From: Watersipora subatra
Taxonomy: Eukaryota; Bryozoa; Gymnolaemata; Cheilostomatida; Watersiporidae
Direction of reading: 5' to 3'
Length of the DNA: 64,000 nucleotides
Assembly (NCBI RefSeq): GCF_963576615.1
Contig: NC_088714.1
Span: forward strand, 32,334,643-32,398,642
Part shown: positions 13,401-24,700 of the stretch, piece after piece
How positions within the stretch are numbered: position 1 is the stretch's first letter
How the letters are laid out: the number at the start of each line of letters is the position of its first letter
Notes under the pieces: generated by a model
What the model was told of the DNA's origin: nothing
Seen by the model: only the letters and a program-made list of their open reading frames with translations
Database searches by the model: none
Translations under genes and position numbers: made by a program

Positions 13401-15173
13401 AAAAGTGTTTCGTGTAATTGAAATAAATTAGGAGGGAAAATAAAAACAACTGTAAAGGTTTTCAAACTTTGTCAAACAATTTTTAAACTTCATATCATGA
13501 GGAAAATGTTTCATGCAAGTCGAATAAATTTTCAAAAATAAAACGATTATAAAATTTTTTAGATGTAAATGTGAAATAATTAGCAAGTAGTAGCTAAATT
13601 AAGTTGGTTTTGTTACAATTACAATAAAAGATGATTCGTTAATGATACAATTAATACGAACTGAGAAAACAAAATAAAAATCCTGAATATGTAGAATTAA
13701 TAATAACAATTTTTGCATAAAAGTGTGTGTGTATAAAAAGCTTACTGTTCCACTAAAAGCTATCCATCAAAACTTCGAATACGACGATGCTGGTACCTTT
13801 CGACATCGGTACAAATGTAAAAATGAGATATAGGAGTGTCTTTGTCTAATTGATTAGTGAGAGAATGTAGAGGCTCTTTCCACAGAGACGATATAATTGT
13901 TCGCGTGAAAAAAATTGGCCTTGACTCCAGATATAGTAATTGAACCTTACGAAAAAATATTTCTTAACAGGGGCATCGTAACTCGTGGCCGCATTGATAA
14001 AATAATCAGCATGTGCTATAATGTAGCTATAACCGGAATGACAGATCCACAGGCAGACATACTTTGAGACATACATATATATTGAGAGTTATTATTTTGG
14101 TGTTCTATTTTTCAGTGGAACTTTTTTATCACAAAATTGCAATATTCATTCAACTGGGCTTTATGATAACAAATTAGCAATTTGTTACAATCAAAATCGT
14201 AAAAAAGTATTGTTACAATCAGAATACACCATAGACATCTACATCCAATCTTCTCACTTTTTGAACTCACGCATCAGTACATTGTAAACGACAACTTATG
14301 ATTAAGCAATATAAAGATTTGACTTTTTTTGTTGTACTTTGTTAAAATGAACGGTAAGACAACTCCTAATATACCCAAGGTTTGTTGCTTGTAAAGAACA
14401 GTGGTCTGGGATGCATTCAGCCAGGGTTTATTAATGTTCTACCTAAAATTTATAAAACAACTTTTAGCAAATGATTGATGGGTAGGGTATTGTGATGTTT
14501 TGACACATGACGTTGTTTATGTATGTTTTTATTGATCTAATTGATTAGAACCTTCTGGAACATCACTGGCATGAAAATATTGTAATCAGAACACATCTGT
14601 TTTTCTGTTTCTGTTTAGTTTGATAAATAGAGAAATAAGTCGAGCCGTGTAGTTTGTACAGACTGACCAAAATTATACTCCAGTAACTATGTACTCTTCA
14701 GTGATGAACTTTTCTATTGTCTATAATACTGTGAAGGTTATTTTTTTCCTCCACAAAAGCAAATGGCTTGTAAACAAAAGCCGATAAACTTGCACAGAGA
14801 AAAAATTATTGCCAGGACAACCCAGAAGTAATAGTGTCTCCAGACATTTTTAGTTACAAACGATTACAAATATTAGCTACATACTTGTTCCTCGAGATGC
14901 CATATAAATAGGAGTGGCATATTTTACTACTCCATAGATGTGTACTTGTGAGAAACCACATGAAGGTATATTCTCCAGAGAGGTGTATGTATACTGCAAA
15001 ATAATTTGTAGGTTGTCAAAATGCAGTTATGTCTACAATAACAGTATACAAAGTGAGACTGAGAAATTGCAATGATGAATATAACATGAGATGAATATAA
15101 CAAATATAGAACTGTATCAATTAATAACAGATAACAATACAAATGATATCACCTCATATCTTGCTCTTTTCAT
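1439..15173 (-). CDS. POT1: POT1-like telomere single-strand DNA-binding protein, 11 exons
   Basis: POT1 coats the single-stranded G-rich telomere overhang in the nucleus, as part of shelterin where that complex exists. Exons, 5' to 3': 15173-15153, 14993-14885, 12762-12623, 11271-11119, 9994-9833, 8724-7914, 6747-6576, 2552-2466, 2113-2002, 1907-1798, 1658-1439. All have AG/GT borders, and the lengths sum to 2097 nt (698 codons plus stop) with every phase agreeing. The N-terminal OB fold spans residues 8-141, with YGVVK at 27-31, RLNRVK at 85-90 and GGSWLLFD at 107-114, all at the expected human POT1 positions. LREW (145-148) matches the human LRVW helix. The C-terminal OB fold starts near residue 470, and its CGFC (530-533) matches the first zinc pair of human POT1. 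The second OB fold and the resolvase-like insertion are not seen. Least certain are the exon 4 donor (11119, chosen for phase), the exon 6 donor (7914) and the exon 11 acceptor (1627 or 1663 are alternatives). Human POT1 is 634 residues. Confidence 0.72.
2666..2701. repeat. 16-bp inverted repeat with GAAA loop
   Basis: Arms CATTCATTCCTATTGC and GCGATAGGAATGAATG pair over 16 positions with one G-T wobble/mismatch around a GAAA loop. It lies in the long POT1 intron 7. A transcript of either strand could form a compact stem-loop. No function is known. Confidence 0.7.
3398..4311. repeat. Long inverted repeat, arms of about 175 bp
   Basis: Bases about 3398-3575 and the reverse complement of about 4135-4311 match over roughly 175 bp at high identity by eye (shared blocks include ACAAAATTCACATTACAG and AAGCTCAAAAACGAACA). 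The arms are separated by about 560 bp. The right arm ends just before the MITE at 4318. This could be a foldback element, or two head-to-head copies of an unidentified repeat. Open frames within it (3249-3518, 3458-3748) include a CYRCKICG run but no domain I can name. Confidence 0.6.
4318..6029 (+). mobile_element. MITE with AACGT-rich terminal inverted repeats (expanded copy)
   Basis: The unique part, about 4318-5160, is homologous along its length to 61100-61961. Both begin with CTCCTACAACGTAAATAAT-like sequence and end with TAGGRGYGTCTACTGTA-like sequence, which are inverted versions of one another. The repeated AACGTAAA/TTACGTT units in the ends, and probable TA flanks, resemble pogo/Tc-type non-autonomous elements, but no transposase is present and the superfamily is inferred. 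In this copy the 3' terminal repeat has expanded into a minisatellite (5160-6010). It lies in POT1 intron 7. Confidence 0.65.
5160..6010 (+). repeat. Minisatellite, unit about GTATACGTTATAGGAG
   Basis: About 50 head-to-tail, variable units of 16-18 bp occupy 850 bp. Some longer blocks recur (5270-5470 is closely repeated at 5545-5720), showing higher-order duplication. The unit equals one subunit of the MITE terminal repeat. Confidence 0.9.
6001..6195 (+). repeat. Tandem duplication, period 112 bp
   Basis: The block starting AGATAAACATGATAGGGG at 6001 recurs at 6113 with a few substitutions and is followed by the same flank in both copies. Each copy contains the MITE terminus and the adjoining flank. 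Confidence 0.85.
8070..8720 (-). repeat. Coding minisatellite, about 60-bp unit, in POT1 exon 6
   Basis: The encoded protein carries roughly ten degenerate 20-residue units with consensus near GDHEPTTSVPQITSALTHAA. Two adjacent units (DNA about 8480-8600) are almost identical, pointing to recent unit duplication. The frame stays open through the whole array, which argues that it is translated. Confidence 0.8.
9310..9725 (+). mobile_element. Dispersed repeat, body of a SINE-like family
   Basis: This stretch matches the reverse complement of about 49630-49990 through many conserved blocks (TTCAAGCG, AAAGAGA, TCAGATCACCTCAAA, AAAGTCTAC). The partner copy has a tRNA-like head at its 5' side, so I read this as a headless or diverged SINE copy in POT1 intron 5. 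Confidence 0.55.
12090..12256 (+). repeat. 31-bp tandem repeat, 5-6 copies
   Basis: The unit is close to GGCATTGGCTGGACTAGAG followed by TAATCATTGGTT. The central copies are identical or nearly so. It lies in POT1 intron 3. Confidence 0.9.
12763..14884. other. POT1 intron 2
   Basis: This 2.1-kb intron separates the exon ending in the OB-fold residues ASRGT from the next exon. It is AT-rich with a CT-rich patch near 13180-13220. I see no gene, RNA or mobile element that I can name in it. Confidence 0.5.
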
Positions 15174-15244
15174 CGTCAGTCTTTCTATAACCTGCATATA
15201 AAAGAAAGAACTCCTTCAAGATAAAATTTTTTATAAACACTTTT

Positions 15245-15560
15245 ATAAACATTTTTATTTCATACTAGCGGAATGCCCGGGTATTAAAAATCAGCTTATA
15301 AATAGTGAGAGGTAATGTAGTTGCCTGCCATTTACCATTAGCCTGGCACATTGCCAATGGCTAATTTGAGTAAGCTTACTAATAAGAGCCGTGAGAGCAA
15401 GCATAAAATCAGATTGCGCTATAACAGAGCGTGGTAGCGTATTTTCACTCACATAGCCACATATATCGCCCAATGAATTCATCAATCTCGCGCAGCTTAA
15501 CTGCTAAGGTTAATTGCCTGGCAAACGGGTAGTTCCGAGATCAAATCTTCTGCTATGTGG
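15245..15560. repeat. Probable interspersed repeat upstream of POT1
   Basis: It begins with ACTAGCGGAATGCCCGGGTA, a terminal sequence style common in invertebrate SINE/LINE tails. It lies between the POT1 start and the gypsy element. There is no second copy in the window to confirm it, so the call rests on general resemblance. Confidence 0.3.
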
Positions 15561-15571
15561 ATTCTTCATTC

Positions 15572-18545
15572 CTAGATTTTAATGGCTATAGCTAGATAAA
15601 CCGAACTATACACAGACACAAATTTCGAGATTTCCTTGATCTGATGACCTTCATGAGCGAGTTCCACAGCCTTATCCCTCAAATTTCTGGGTATAACAAT
15701 CCTCTTACCTCTCAGTACAACACCCTGAACCTCACTAAGCTCAATAGACACACTTTTGAATGAGGAAGGACAACTCCCAAAATCATTGCTATAAATGGCC
15801 TGTTTCAAGAGCTTGATTTCCTCACACTGATTAGACTGGTCAACTATTTCCTCCTATGTCATAGCTTTCGGAACAGAGTCACGAGCTGTGTATTCCATAT
15901 AACTCTCACTTGTAACATTGCTAATAAATGGAGAATCACCAACCCAATTCACCATCCTAGACAATGGATCTGCTGTTTGATTTGCCACTCTGATACACCA
16001 CGTTGAACCTAAATGACTGCAACCTCAATGCCTATCACTCTATCCTAGGCACTGGCTTAGAACGAGGATTGTTGAGAATAAACTGCAAAGCCTTGTGATC
16101 AGTTATCAGCTCAAACTCTGTGCCTAACAAATATAGCTTAAAATGTTCACACGCCCACACCAATGAGAGTGCCTCACGCTCAGTTTGGCTGTAACGCTTC
16201 TCGATATCAGAAAGTGATCTATGACCATAAGCAATCACCTGGTTAACCCCTTGCTGTGTCTGTACAAGCACTGCCTCTAAAGCAAATAGAGATGCATCAG
16301 CAATTAATTTCGTCTTAGCATTAGCATCATAATGCGTAAGTGTTTTTGCATTGCTCATCAAGTGTTTGATCTTATCAAACGCTTTCCTTTGCTCACTTGC
16401 CCACCGAAACACAACATTCTTATGCATCAATCTCCGTATAGGCTCTGACACAGTTGCAAGGTCAGGGAGAAAGCGGCCCACAAAGTTCACCAGACCCATG
16501 AAACTTCTACACTCAGTTGCATTCTGTGGGGCTTTGAAATTAACTACCGCTTCTACTTTCTGAGGATCTGCCGATATACCTTTATCTGAGACAATAAAAC
16601 CTAGAAACTTGACCTTGCTACAACGGAATTGGCATTTCTTCGCGTTCAAGGTTATACCAACATCTCTGAGTCGCTCAAGCAAAGCCTTCAACCTTATATC
16701 ATATTCCTTTACTGAACTAGCTTGTAAGAAGATATCATCAGCCATGTTTTGTACACCCTCTAGATTTGACAAAACCTGCTGGATGATATACTGAAAACAT
16801 TTCGGGCTAGCATTGACTCCCATTGTCAAACGCTTGTAACGATACAGGCCAAATGGAGTGGAGAAAGTGGTAATATCCCTGGATTCTTTCTACAATTCTA
16901 CCTGATTAAATCCTTGATTCATATCTAAGCAAGAGAAAACCTTCCCTCTCTCTAAATTAGCAAGCATTTCCTTAATTGTGGGAATGGGGTGGCGTTCACG
17001 CGTAATTGCTTTAATTGCCCTTCGCATGTCAACCGTTACCCTAATGTCATCATTGTCTTTAAGCACACACCAGGAGACTGCTCCACCGGGACGGGACACC
17101 CACAACCTGCTCTATGACATCCTCACCCACCATAGCATCTAATTTCCTACGTAACCCCTCTCTGACTCCAAAGGGAGTTCTCCTAAGAGGTTGAGCTATT
17201 GGCTCTACTGTAGGGTCTATGTGGAATTTGACCTGATATCCTACCAGCTTACCCAAACCTTGGAAAACTGTCGGAAAACTTTTAATTATGTCATCAGAAT
17301 TGCCAGGCAAAATGTTACACAAAACATTATCACTATATGACACTAAAGACAGACTAACAGCTGTTTCATGTGATAACAAGCATTTAGCCAAACCATTGTA
17401 AACATAGAAAATAGTACGTTCCGTTTTATGACCACATTGTACATTAGCACTGAATGACCCACACAAATCTAATTTTCTCTTGCTGCCATAGCCAAAAAGA
17501 TTGTCATCATCATTGACAGCTTGCAGTGAGATGCTATGCGTGGACTTCAGCTTATTATAAGTGTCAACACCAATAATATTGCTGCAGGCTCCAGTATCAA
17601 GAATGAATGGAATTCTCTCACCCATAATGTTGATGTAGCATCTAGGCATCTTACTTCTAATATACTGAATGGCATACATGTCGCTATCGCTTGACTCAGG
17701 GTTGTTTACTGCGGACACGGTAGTAGACCTTTTAGGTTTTCCATTACAGAATTTAGATCCCGCAAAGTGTCCTTTTTTGTGGCATGTGTTACAGTTACGG
17801 TGCAGGGCTGGACAATCTGTACTGCTGCTAAGATGTTTCTCGCTCATACACCGGAAACATGCTTTCTTCTTAACAGTAGAACTAGGAGTAGACGATTTCT
17901 TACCATGCCTCTTTTGCTTCCTTACAGCTGAGACATGGACTGCGGGTGGGGTGGTGACACTCATCGAGTCTAATTTCTCTTCAATCTCCACTTGTCAAGC
18001 TATGGCTACCACTTCGAAAAGGTCGGCTTGTCTGTCAGCTGGCATTGCTGAAATCCTGTACCGAACTGTCGTACTATTGACACCTATCCGGAACTGTTCT
18101 AGCAGATTTTCTTCCAAATTAGCCTGAAACTCACACGTTCGAGCTTGAGATCGTAGTTTCAGCACAAACTCTGAAACTGACTCTGATGGACTTCTTTTCA
18201 CCTTTCTGAATTTCGCCCGCTCCATCATCTTGTTCATTGTTGCTCCATAATGCCTTCGCAGCAGCTCAATTAAATCCTCTGCGTCCACTTCTTTTGGCTT
18301 CCTTGGTGCAGTTAGGCAGGCCAGCGTTTCATATTGCTCTTTTGACAGTCCCATGATGAGCACGTTTTTTCTTGTCCGGTTTGGTTCCGTGAAACGCATA
18401 ATAACTGTCCAATTTTTCCAAATACGTCTCCACCTTCCCACCAAACACCGGAACCGCTGACGCTGTAGTTGCACCTGTTGCTGCCATTTTTACCAGTCTA
18501 GCGTAGAAACTTTTTCCTGCGTCGCCAATTTAATGTATTCATTTA
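15572..18545 (-). mobile_element. Ty3/gypsy LTR retrotransposon, broken fossil copy
   Basis: On the minus strand, in order: gag-like region (about 18475-17995), CCHC zinc knuckles and an aspartic protease with a DTGA motif (about 17890-17550), reverse transcriptase (about 17100-16500, with a YxDD-box variant MADD), RNase H (about 16300-16035) and the N-terminal part of an integrase (about 15810-15570). This order (RNase H before integrase, no interruption) and the sequence style fit Ty3/gypsy elements annotated as K02A2.6-like. The copy is broken, with roughly four or five interruptions, and no intact pair of LTRs is visible. TTGGCGACGCAGG just inside its right end resembles the leader/primer-binding region. 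It looks old. Confidence 0.85.
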
Positions 18546-19009
18546 TACGTTGATTATCATTAGAAGTGCACAGGGAGCTTCTTGACTGTTTGCTGTGCTA
18601 GACTAATTTATTTCACTGAAAGATTTTGTCACAAACAAGTCAGCGATGAATCAAATGACACACAATAAGACAAACAATATTATAGATTGCCACACTGAAA
18701 GCATAACAAAGAAACATTTTTGCATTAGCTTGTAAAAACTGTTGATTCATATAATGTGTTGCCTCAGCTGACATACAGGTGTGATGATTATGAATAATCA
18801 AAGAATACAAACATTGGTACATTACACTGATGTCATGTTATCCTCAAAGTTACCTGAGATATTTAACCAAATCAACCTTGTCACAGATACCGATGGCACG
18901 CACACACAAGATATGGTGGAAGACAAGGGAGAAAGATCGACACCTCAAAGATCTTTGTGATAAAGAATCAGCAGCAGCTGTAGGTTAATTCTTCCATGTG
19001 ACACATAAT

Positions 19010-19155
19010 CTATATATATATTTCTCAATGTTGGTCATCCGTTGTTGTATATGTCCATATATAGCTATTAAAATCTTGGAATAAGGAATATGCAAAGCAG
19101 AAAATTTGATAGCAATGCTGTGCTACCAATGCCGGGTCGCACAGCTAGCAGACTA
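19010..19155 (+). repeat. Probable interspersed repeat fragment
   Basis: TATATATTTCTCAATGTTGG near the left side and CCGGGTCGCACAGCTAGCAG at the right follow a pattern seen in widespread invertebrate SINE/LINE tails. The assignment is by resemblance only. Confidence 0.3.
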
Positions 19156-20148
19156 TAATCTTCATTTTAACATGCACTATGAATCTTTTACATACTCTTA
19201 TGAATATTTTAGCAAAGGATAGACTTTTTATAAAAATGGGAGGTAGTACATAGACAGCCATCAGTTTGAACTTTAAAGATTACTTTATTAAACAGTGGTG
19301 TAGAAAATCAGGTCATTATAAAAAACCAAAAAGTTAATGGTGCAAGCTATTGATATATGTTTGGAAATTATATACATGTATTATAAAGATCATATTAATA
19401 CACTTGTATAAATATACCAAAAAACAAAAGATCTTACACATTTATTAAAATGCATAGAGTTAATATTGTATGTATTAATTTTCAGACTAAAATTAGAACA
19501 GTATAAATTAATTGAAGAGATATTTACTAATGAGGTTCCCAATATACAAATGCGGAGCCAGTGATAGTACAATTCATCAACCAGGGTAGGTTAGTGACTT
19601 GAGAATGCATCGCTTTATGCTGGCTAAAAAGTTAGTACTTCTATGTCATCATACATCAGGGAGTAAGGAGTTACAGGCTCTTGCCATCTGATAATCAACT
19701 TGCCGATAGTCGCAAACAGTCAAGAAAAAAAGTGAAAAAGAAAGTAGTGACTGCCTAAATGCGCAAGCCGGCTTCTGGGTGTATAGAGTTAATAAACTGG
19801 CAGGATTTAAAAATATATAAAAAGATTAGCACCAGAATATTTGGGCACTTAATTATAGACTTATCTCAGCAGCGTCTGAAAAATAACTATCTCGTTTAGG
19901 TGAATATTTGGTACAAGCTTTAATAAAATACAAAACAAAATACAAACAGGGAGTGAAGCCAGACTAGAAGACACACATACAATAATAGACAAGCAGCAAA
20001 ATGCCCAAAACATCAAAAGATCCAAAGATTAAAAAAACATCAAAAATCAAATTAGAAACTTAAAAGCTGGGAGAAATCAATAATAGAAAATAAGTCAATC
20101 GCCCTGCCAGAGAACCACCAAAAAACATTGGAGATGAATCAGATGATT

Positions 20149-20170
20149 ACACGTAGGGGCCTACGTGTAT
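20149..20170. repeat. Near-perfect palindrome
   Basis: ACACGTAGG and CCTACGTGT are perfect inverted arms with a GG spacer, extended by one more T-A pair outside. No associated gene is seen. Confidence 0.7.
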
Positions 20171-20589
20171 AGATCTAACATCCTTTGTCAGAAACGACCT
20201 AGATACTCGAAGCCAATCATGAGCTCCACCCTACTTGTCTACATCATGTTCAACTAGCTGGAGACTTGCACAAACAAGATATCTTCACACACCATGTAAA
20301 GCATGGAACCTTATGACTCAACCTACTGCCATAGGCTAGCCTTCCTACATGCTAGACAACTATAAAAGAGAACAGCTCATTGACTCAGCCTCTCTTTCCC
20401 AAGGGCCTGCAAAGCTCTCACTCCTCTGCCTGTGAAGTCACTATCTTTCGCGAGGGCCTGCTTAGGCACTCTCTCCTCTGTCTCTCTCTCTCTCTCTCAC
20501 TCTTTCTCCTGTCTGCAAAGTCTTTTTTTCCCACCGCCTTTTGAAATTCTCTGCCTATTGACTGTCATGGCTCTCGTTTGACTGTTAAG

Positions 20590-21870
20590 ACTTACAGCCG
20601 TATGGGAACGACGAAAGAACAACCGTTCGAGTAAGGGTATAACTTTTATTGGCCATCTTAACCTTTTGTCATCCCACGACCAAACAGAGCGAAGCGATTG
20701 GTTGGGAGATTTATGATAAATGCACATGTGCACACAACTCCCGAAAATTATTCATCAACAATGAGACGAACCCTGGTATCAAAATTTCATCAACCAATTT
20801 AACCATCGTTTTGTAGAGTCGTTAAAGTATAATAACGATACAAAACACATACAAACCTATTTAAATATGTTACCAAGTCTTTGTAAACCGTCATTATTAT
20901 CTTAAAACTTACCCATCTGATCGGATTATACACAAATAGACAGATTTATTTGGACGAAAATCGTTAATAAAACTTGCTAAGCTTCACTTTTATAAAAGTT
21001 GAGACCGGAAATTAAAACGCCAAGCGACAAAGAATAGAACGATTTAATAGTGCGCATTTCACGAAAAAATAGCGTGCACTTTTCACCAGTCTGTAGCATT
21101 GTCGAATTGCTGAAGGTTTCGGTGATTAACGTAGGAGTACTGAAATCGTTTCATTTTTGCCGATTTCAAATTAACTGACATTTTAGACACATTTGAGTAC
21201 TTTGGTATTCTAACTGATGTCCAACGCAGTGTAAGTAAAGGAAATGACGATGATATTTTTTTTAACGATTTTTATGAGATTACGATATTTAATTATAAGT
21301 TTGGATATTCTTCCTGATATTGTTAGCTATGACGTTTTGAAATGTAAACAAAATTGAGCATTGGTTTTCTATTATTACTGTATTACTATTACTAAGTTTG
21401 GATATTCTTTTTGATACTTCTTGATATTGTTAGCTAATTGATATTGTTAGATACGTTTTTAAATGTAAACAAAATTGTTCATTGGTTTTCTATTATTACT
21501 GTATTACTATATTATTATTATTATATATTATACTTATTACTACCTTGTTTTGCATTATTCGTCAGCATGTGAATGTCGATGGTCATACGATACTCTGTTC
21601 ATGTATTAAAACATGTCTTGTTGTTGTTGTTTTTTCATTCAGGTTATGTATGTAAAATAAACATTTTTAATACATGCATGCTGTGGTAAGTTATGTTTCA
21701 AGTTATGAAAAACAGCATCATTTAGGGGCATTCATGCTAAAAACTTTCCTGAGGGAATACCACCGGACCGCACTTTACCGAGAGGGCGCAGCACCCTTCT
21801 CGGACTCACCCGCTCGTGGCGAGCAGGGCCGTTGGCCCTGGACACCACCATCCTAGCATGACAGAGAGTA
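20590..21870. other. Possible repeat unit ending in a GC-rich block
   Basis: This stretch reads differently from its surroundings. Its left part contains GAGCGAAGCGATTGG, and its right end (21769-21860) is strikingly GC-rich for this window. It stops about 100 bp before the first BEL LTR. I cannot assign it to a family. Short frames here show no domain. Confidence 0.3.
21295..21510 (+). repeat. Direct tandem duplication of about 100-120 bp
   Basis: AAGTTTGGATATTCTT, then GATATTGTTAGCTA, AAATGTAAACAAAATTG and GGTTTTCTATTATTACTGTA, appear twice in the same order with small indels. Confidence 0.8.
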
Positions 21871-21958
21871 CCCCAAGAATCTCTCTCCACTTCAGACACT
21901 GGTTATGCATAACATAACTTCTACATATCCACCAATAACAATACAGTATAAAATTCTG

Positions 21959-22646
21959 CAGGGAATTGCGCAGCAACAATGCCTAGTGGCCTTCCCCATC
22001 AGCCTGTTTTTTGCTGTGACTGTTTTGATTGCGGTTGTGTCAGCAATGAAGAGATGTTCATAGGTTAATTACTTTATGATAAATGCAACTTGTCTTTTGT
22101 TTTGTAACCCAGTAAATTAGTTCTTAGCATACAGCTACGCTAGCAACATCAAAAAATGTAGCTTTTATTTCTTGTTATTATGCTACATACATATAGCCAA
22201 CAAATCACTGATATAGAAATATTACCATATACAGACCAAAGAAAGAGGTAAATAATTGCAAAGATATGTCAAGGATACGTTAGAGATTTCCGCACCAAAG
22301 TAAGTAAGCATACTCTTGATGAAACTACCCACACTGACATACATAACCGTAGCCATTATGCCTTATCCATCACTATTAGTAGTAGCTTTGTACCATTTAT
22401 TGCTATAATAAACAACAACAAAAAAGAAAGGAAATAAAATAAGAGAAACAACAACAAAAGGGTAAACAATCTATTAATACCCACATTATAGTAATAATTT
22501 TAGAACTACATGTAAGACTGTGACAACCATCTTTAGCATGGTAAGTATGTGGCAACATAAGACAATATTCAGTGCTTTAATTCAATGTAGATACAACTTC
22601 AGGAGTTAATTTGCCTGTGTCAGGTGGTCAAATTAAAAGGGGAGCG
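21959..22646 (+). mobile_element. Remnant of a BEL/Pao copy: partial LTR plus element 3' tail
   Basis: Bases 21959-22226 match the first half of the LTR at 22647. Bases 22227-22646 match the tail of the pol region and the 3' non-coding stretch at 32901-33319. It is what is left of a related copy lying directly upstream of, and sharing the LTR at 22647-23187 with, the main element. It is a broken fossil. Confidence 0.75.
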
Positions 22647-23187
22647 TAGGGAATTGAGCAGCATCAATGCCTAGTGGCCTTCCCCATCAGCCTGTTTTTT
22701 GCTGTGACTGTTTTGATTGCGGTTGTGTCAGCAATGAAGGGATGTTCATGAGTTAATTACTTTATGATAAATGCAACTTGTCTTTTTTTTGTAACCCAGT
22801 AAATCAGTTCTTAGCATACAGCTACGCTAGCAACATCAGAAAATGTAGCTTTGATTTCTTGTTATTATGCTACATACATATAGCCAACAGATCAATGATA
22901 TAGAAATATTACAGAATAAACTGAAACACTAACTACTCTCTGGAAAACCACAATATGGTATGATTTGTGCTATTCATCCACTTTATAATGCCTATTGTTT
23001 AATTTTGAATTTGAGCTTGAATTTATTGCACTGCATGCGGTCACTTTCTATTTTATACTCAGTGCACATATTATTTCATATTGCCTTTAATTATAGTGTC
23101 ACGGTTGGTTGGAACAATAAACAGTTATATAAGACTACTCATCCATCCAATCAGCCTACACTGTCAAAATTCTGAGGGATAGTTACA
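22647..23187 (+). repeat. BEL/Pao LTR, left copy of the main element
   Basis: About 541 bp beginning near TAGGGAATTGAGCAGC and ending near GAGGGATAGTTACA, preceded by a purine-rich tract (AAAAGGGGAG). It matches 33320-33874 with about 20 differences counted by eye, roughly 4 percent, plus one small insertion. Ends are approximate. Confidence 0.8.
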
Positions 23188-24700
23188 GTGACACTTATTT
23201 GGAGAAGACGAGACAGTGTACCATCAACATTTATTTGGAGAAGACGGCGTACCAGTACCGTATATTCAACATAACTCCAAACAAGCTACATACACTCCAT
23301 GCAAGTAAACTCTACACCAGTGGCAGCGGCTGACCTAGAAAGTTAGTACAACACAAGATTGATACGTTGGCAGATGTCCAACCTCACACTACCTTTGAGG
23401 AGTCTAACAGATCACAACCACTACTCAACAAGAGAAACGCAGACCAAATAAGTCTCCGAGGCTCTATGTTGTGAGTGTTTAATTGTGATAACCATTGACA
23501 CTGAATCTGATATTAGTGACGTTTACATCTGAAACACACTCAATTAATCTAATAACTGCTAATATTTTTTGCTACCGCTGCGCTACTGGCTATGGAGTCC
23601 CAATTTCTAAACAAGCATTCACATTCAAAGACTGTTGATATTTTAACATCTGTGATTGATAAAATTGGTTATTTCCTATTTTATTTCATCTCAGAGAATT
23701 GATGTAAACATCTTAGCCATTACTGACCACAACCGTACTCAGTTGATCAAAACAAAGGGCCTGGTGTTATAAAATAGCCATAAGCTTACTGTATTAGAAT
23801 GTGTCATACTTTTTAATTTTGTCTTGTCTATTGTCCTATTTTATAGCTACATGTATTAATGCGAAGGAGATATTTAAATATTTTAATTATATGTGTGCAC
23901 AAATATAGCTATCTGAAGCCTTTAAATTATGTCATACAATTAGAGATAAAGCTGAGGCTTTCGTGTATCTTGTACAACACCCAAGTTAGTTTTAACCAAG
24001 GGGTCGGCTGACCAAGTTTTTATCTGGCTGTGTGCAACAATCAGTTTTATAACATCATGAGATTATAGCAGCAACATTTTTAACGGCTTTGGCTGACAGT
24101 GACGACCGTTAAAGCATCACTGTCAGATTTTATCACACACACCAGAAGCCGAATTTATATCTATATCAATACTTTTATGCCGGAAGGATTCCGCTTCCCT
24201 CACTATTTTAAGATTTTATGTTCTCTTAACTATCATGTATTTAGCTCATGTCTTGTGTTTTATATGTAGTTTAATTTATCGTTGTTCATTTTTTTACATG
24301 TGTACATTGTTTTATGTCTCACGTTTCTTATAAGTTCATTTACTGTTTAGGTCACAAACTTCTTCCGGTCAGTAATAAATGTACACAATCAAAGAACCTC
24401 GGAAGTAACTGTTGACAAACCCACAGAATTCTATTCCGGCACACTTACTTCTAAAATTGGAGGGGTGGCTGGTATTTGACTTGTTTGTGTATTCCTTATG
24501 GTTAACTCTGGGGCTTGATCACCTGAGGCTACATACAGGTTTCTGAAGTTAACACAGCAATCAAAATATTTCCTTTCAAAGAACATTGCTGACTGCTGCC
24601 AAACATTTTTAGTGAAAATAAATTATGAAAGATATTTTTGAGACTACAAAAGGTAGGTGCTCAAAACGAGTACAGAATTTAGAAAATACTAAAGCTCTGA

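Larger units (their letters stand above)
18546..20580. other. Intergenic region without a recognised gene
   Basis: Sequence just right of the gypsy copy may include a remnant of its LTR, but there is no partner to compare with. No coding exon is supported here. The right part (20380-20530) is CT-rich. Confidence 0.4.
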
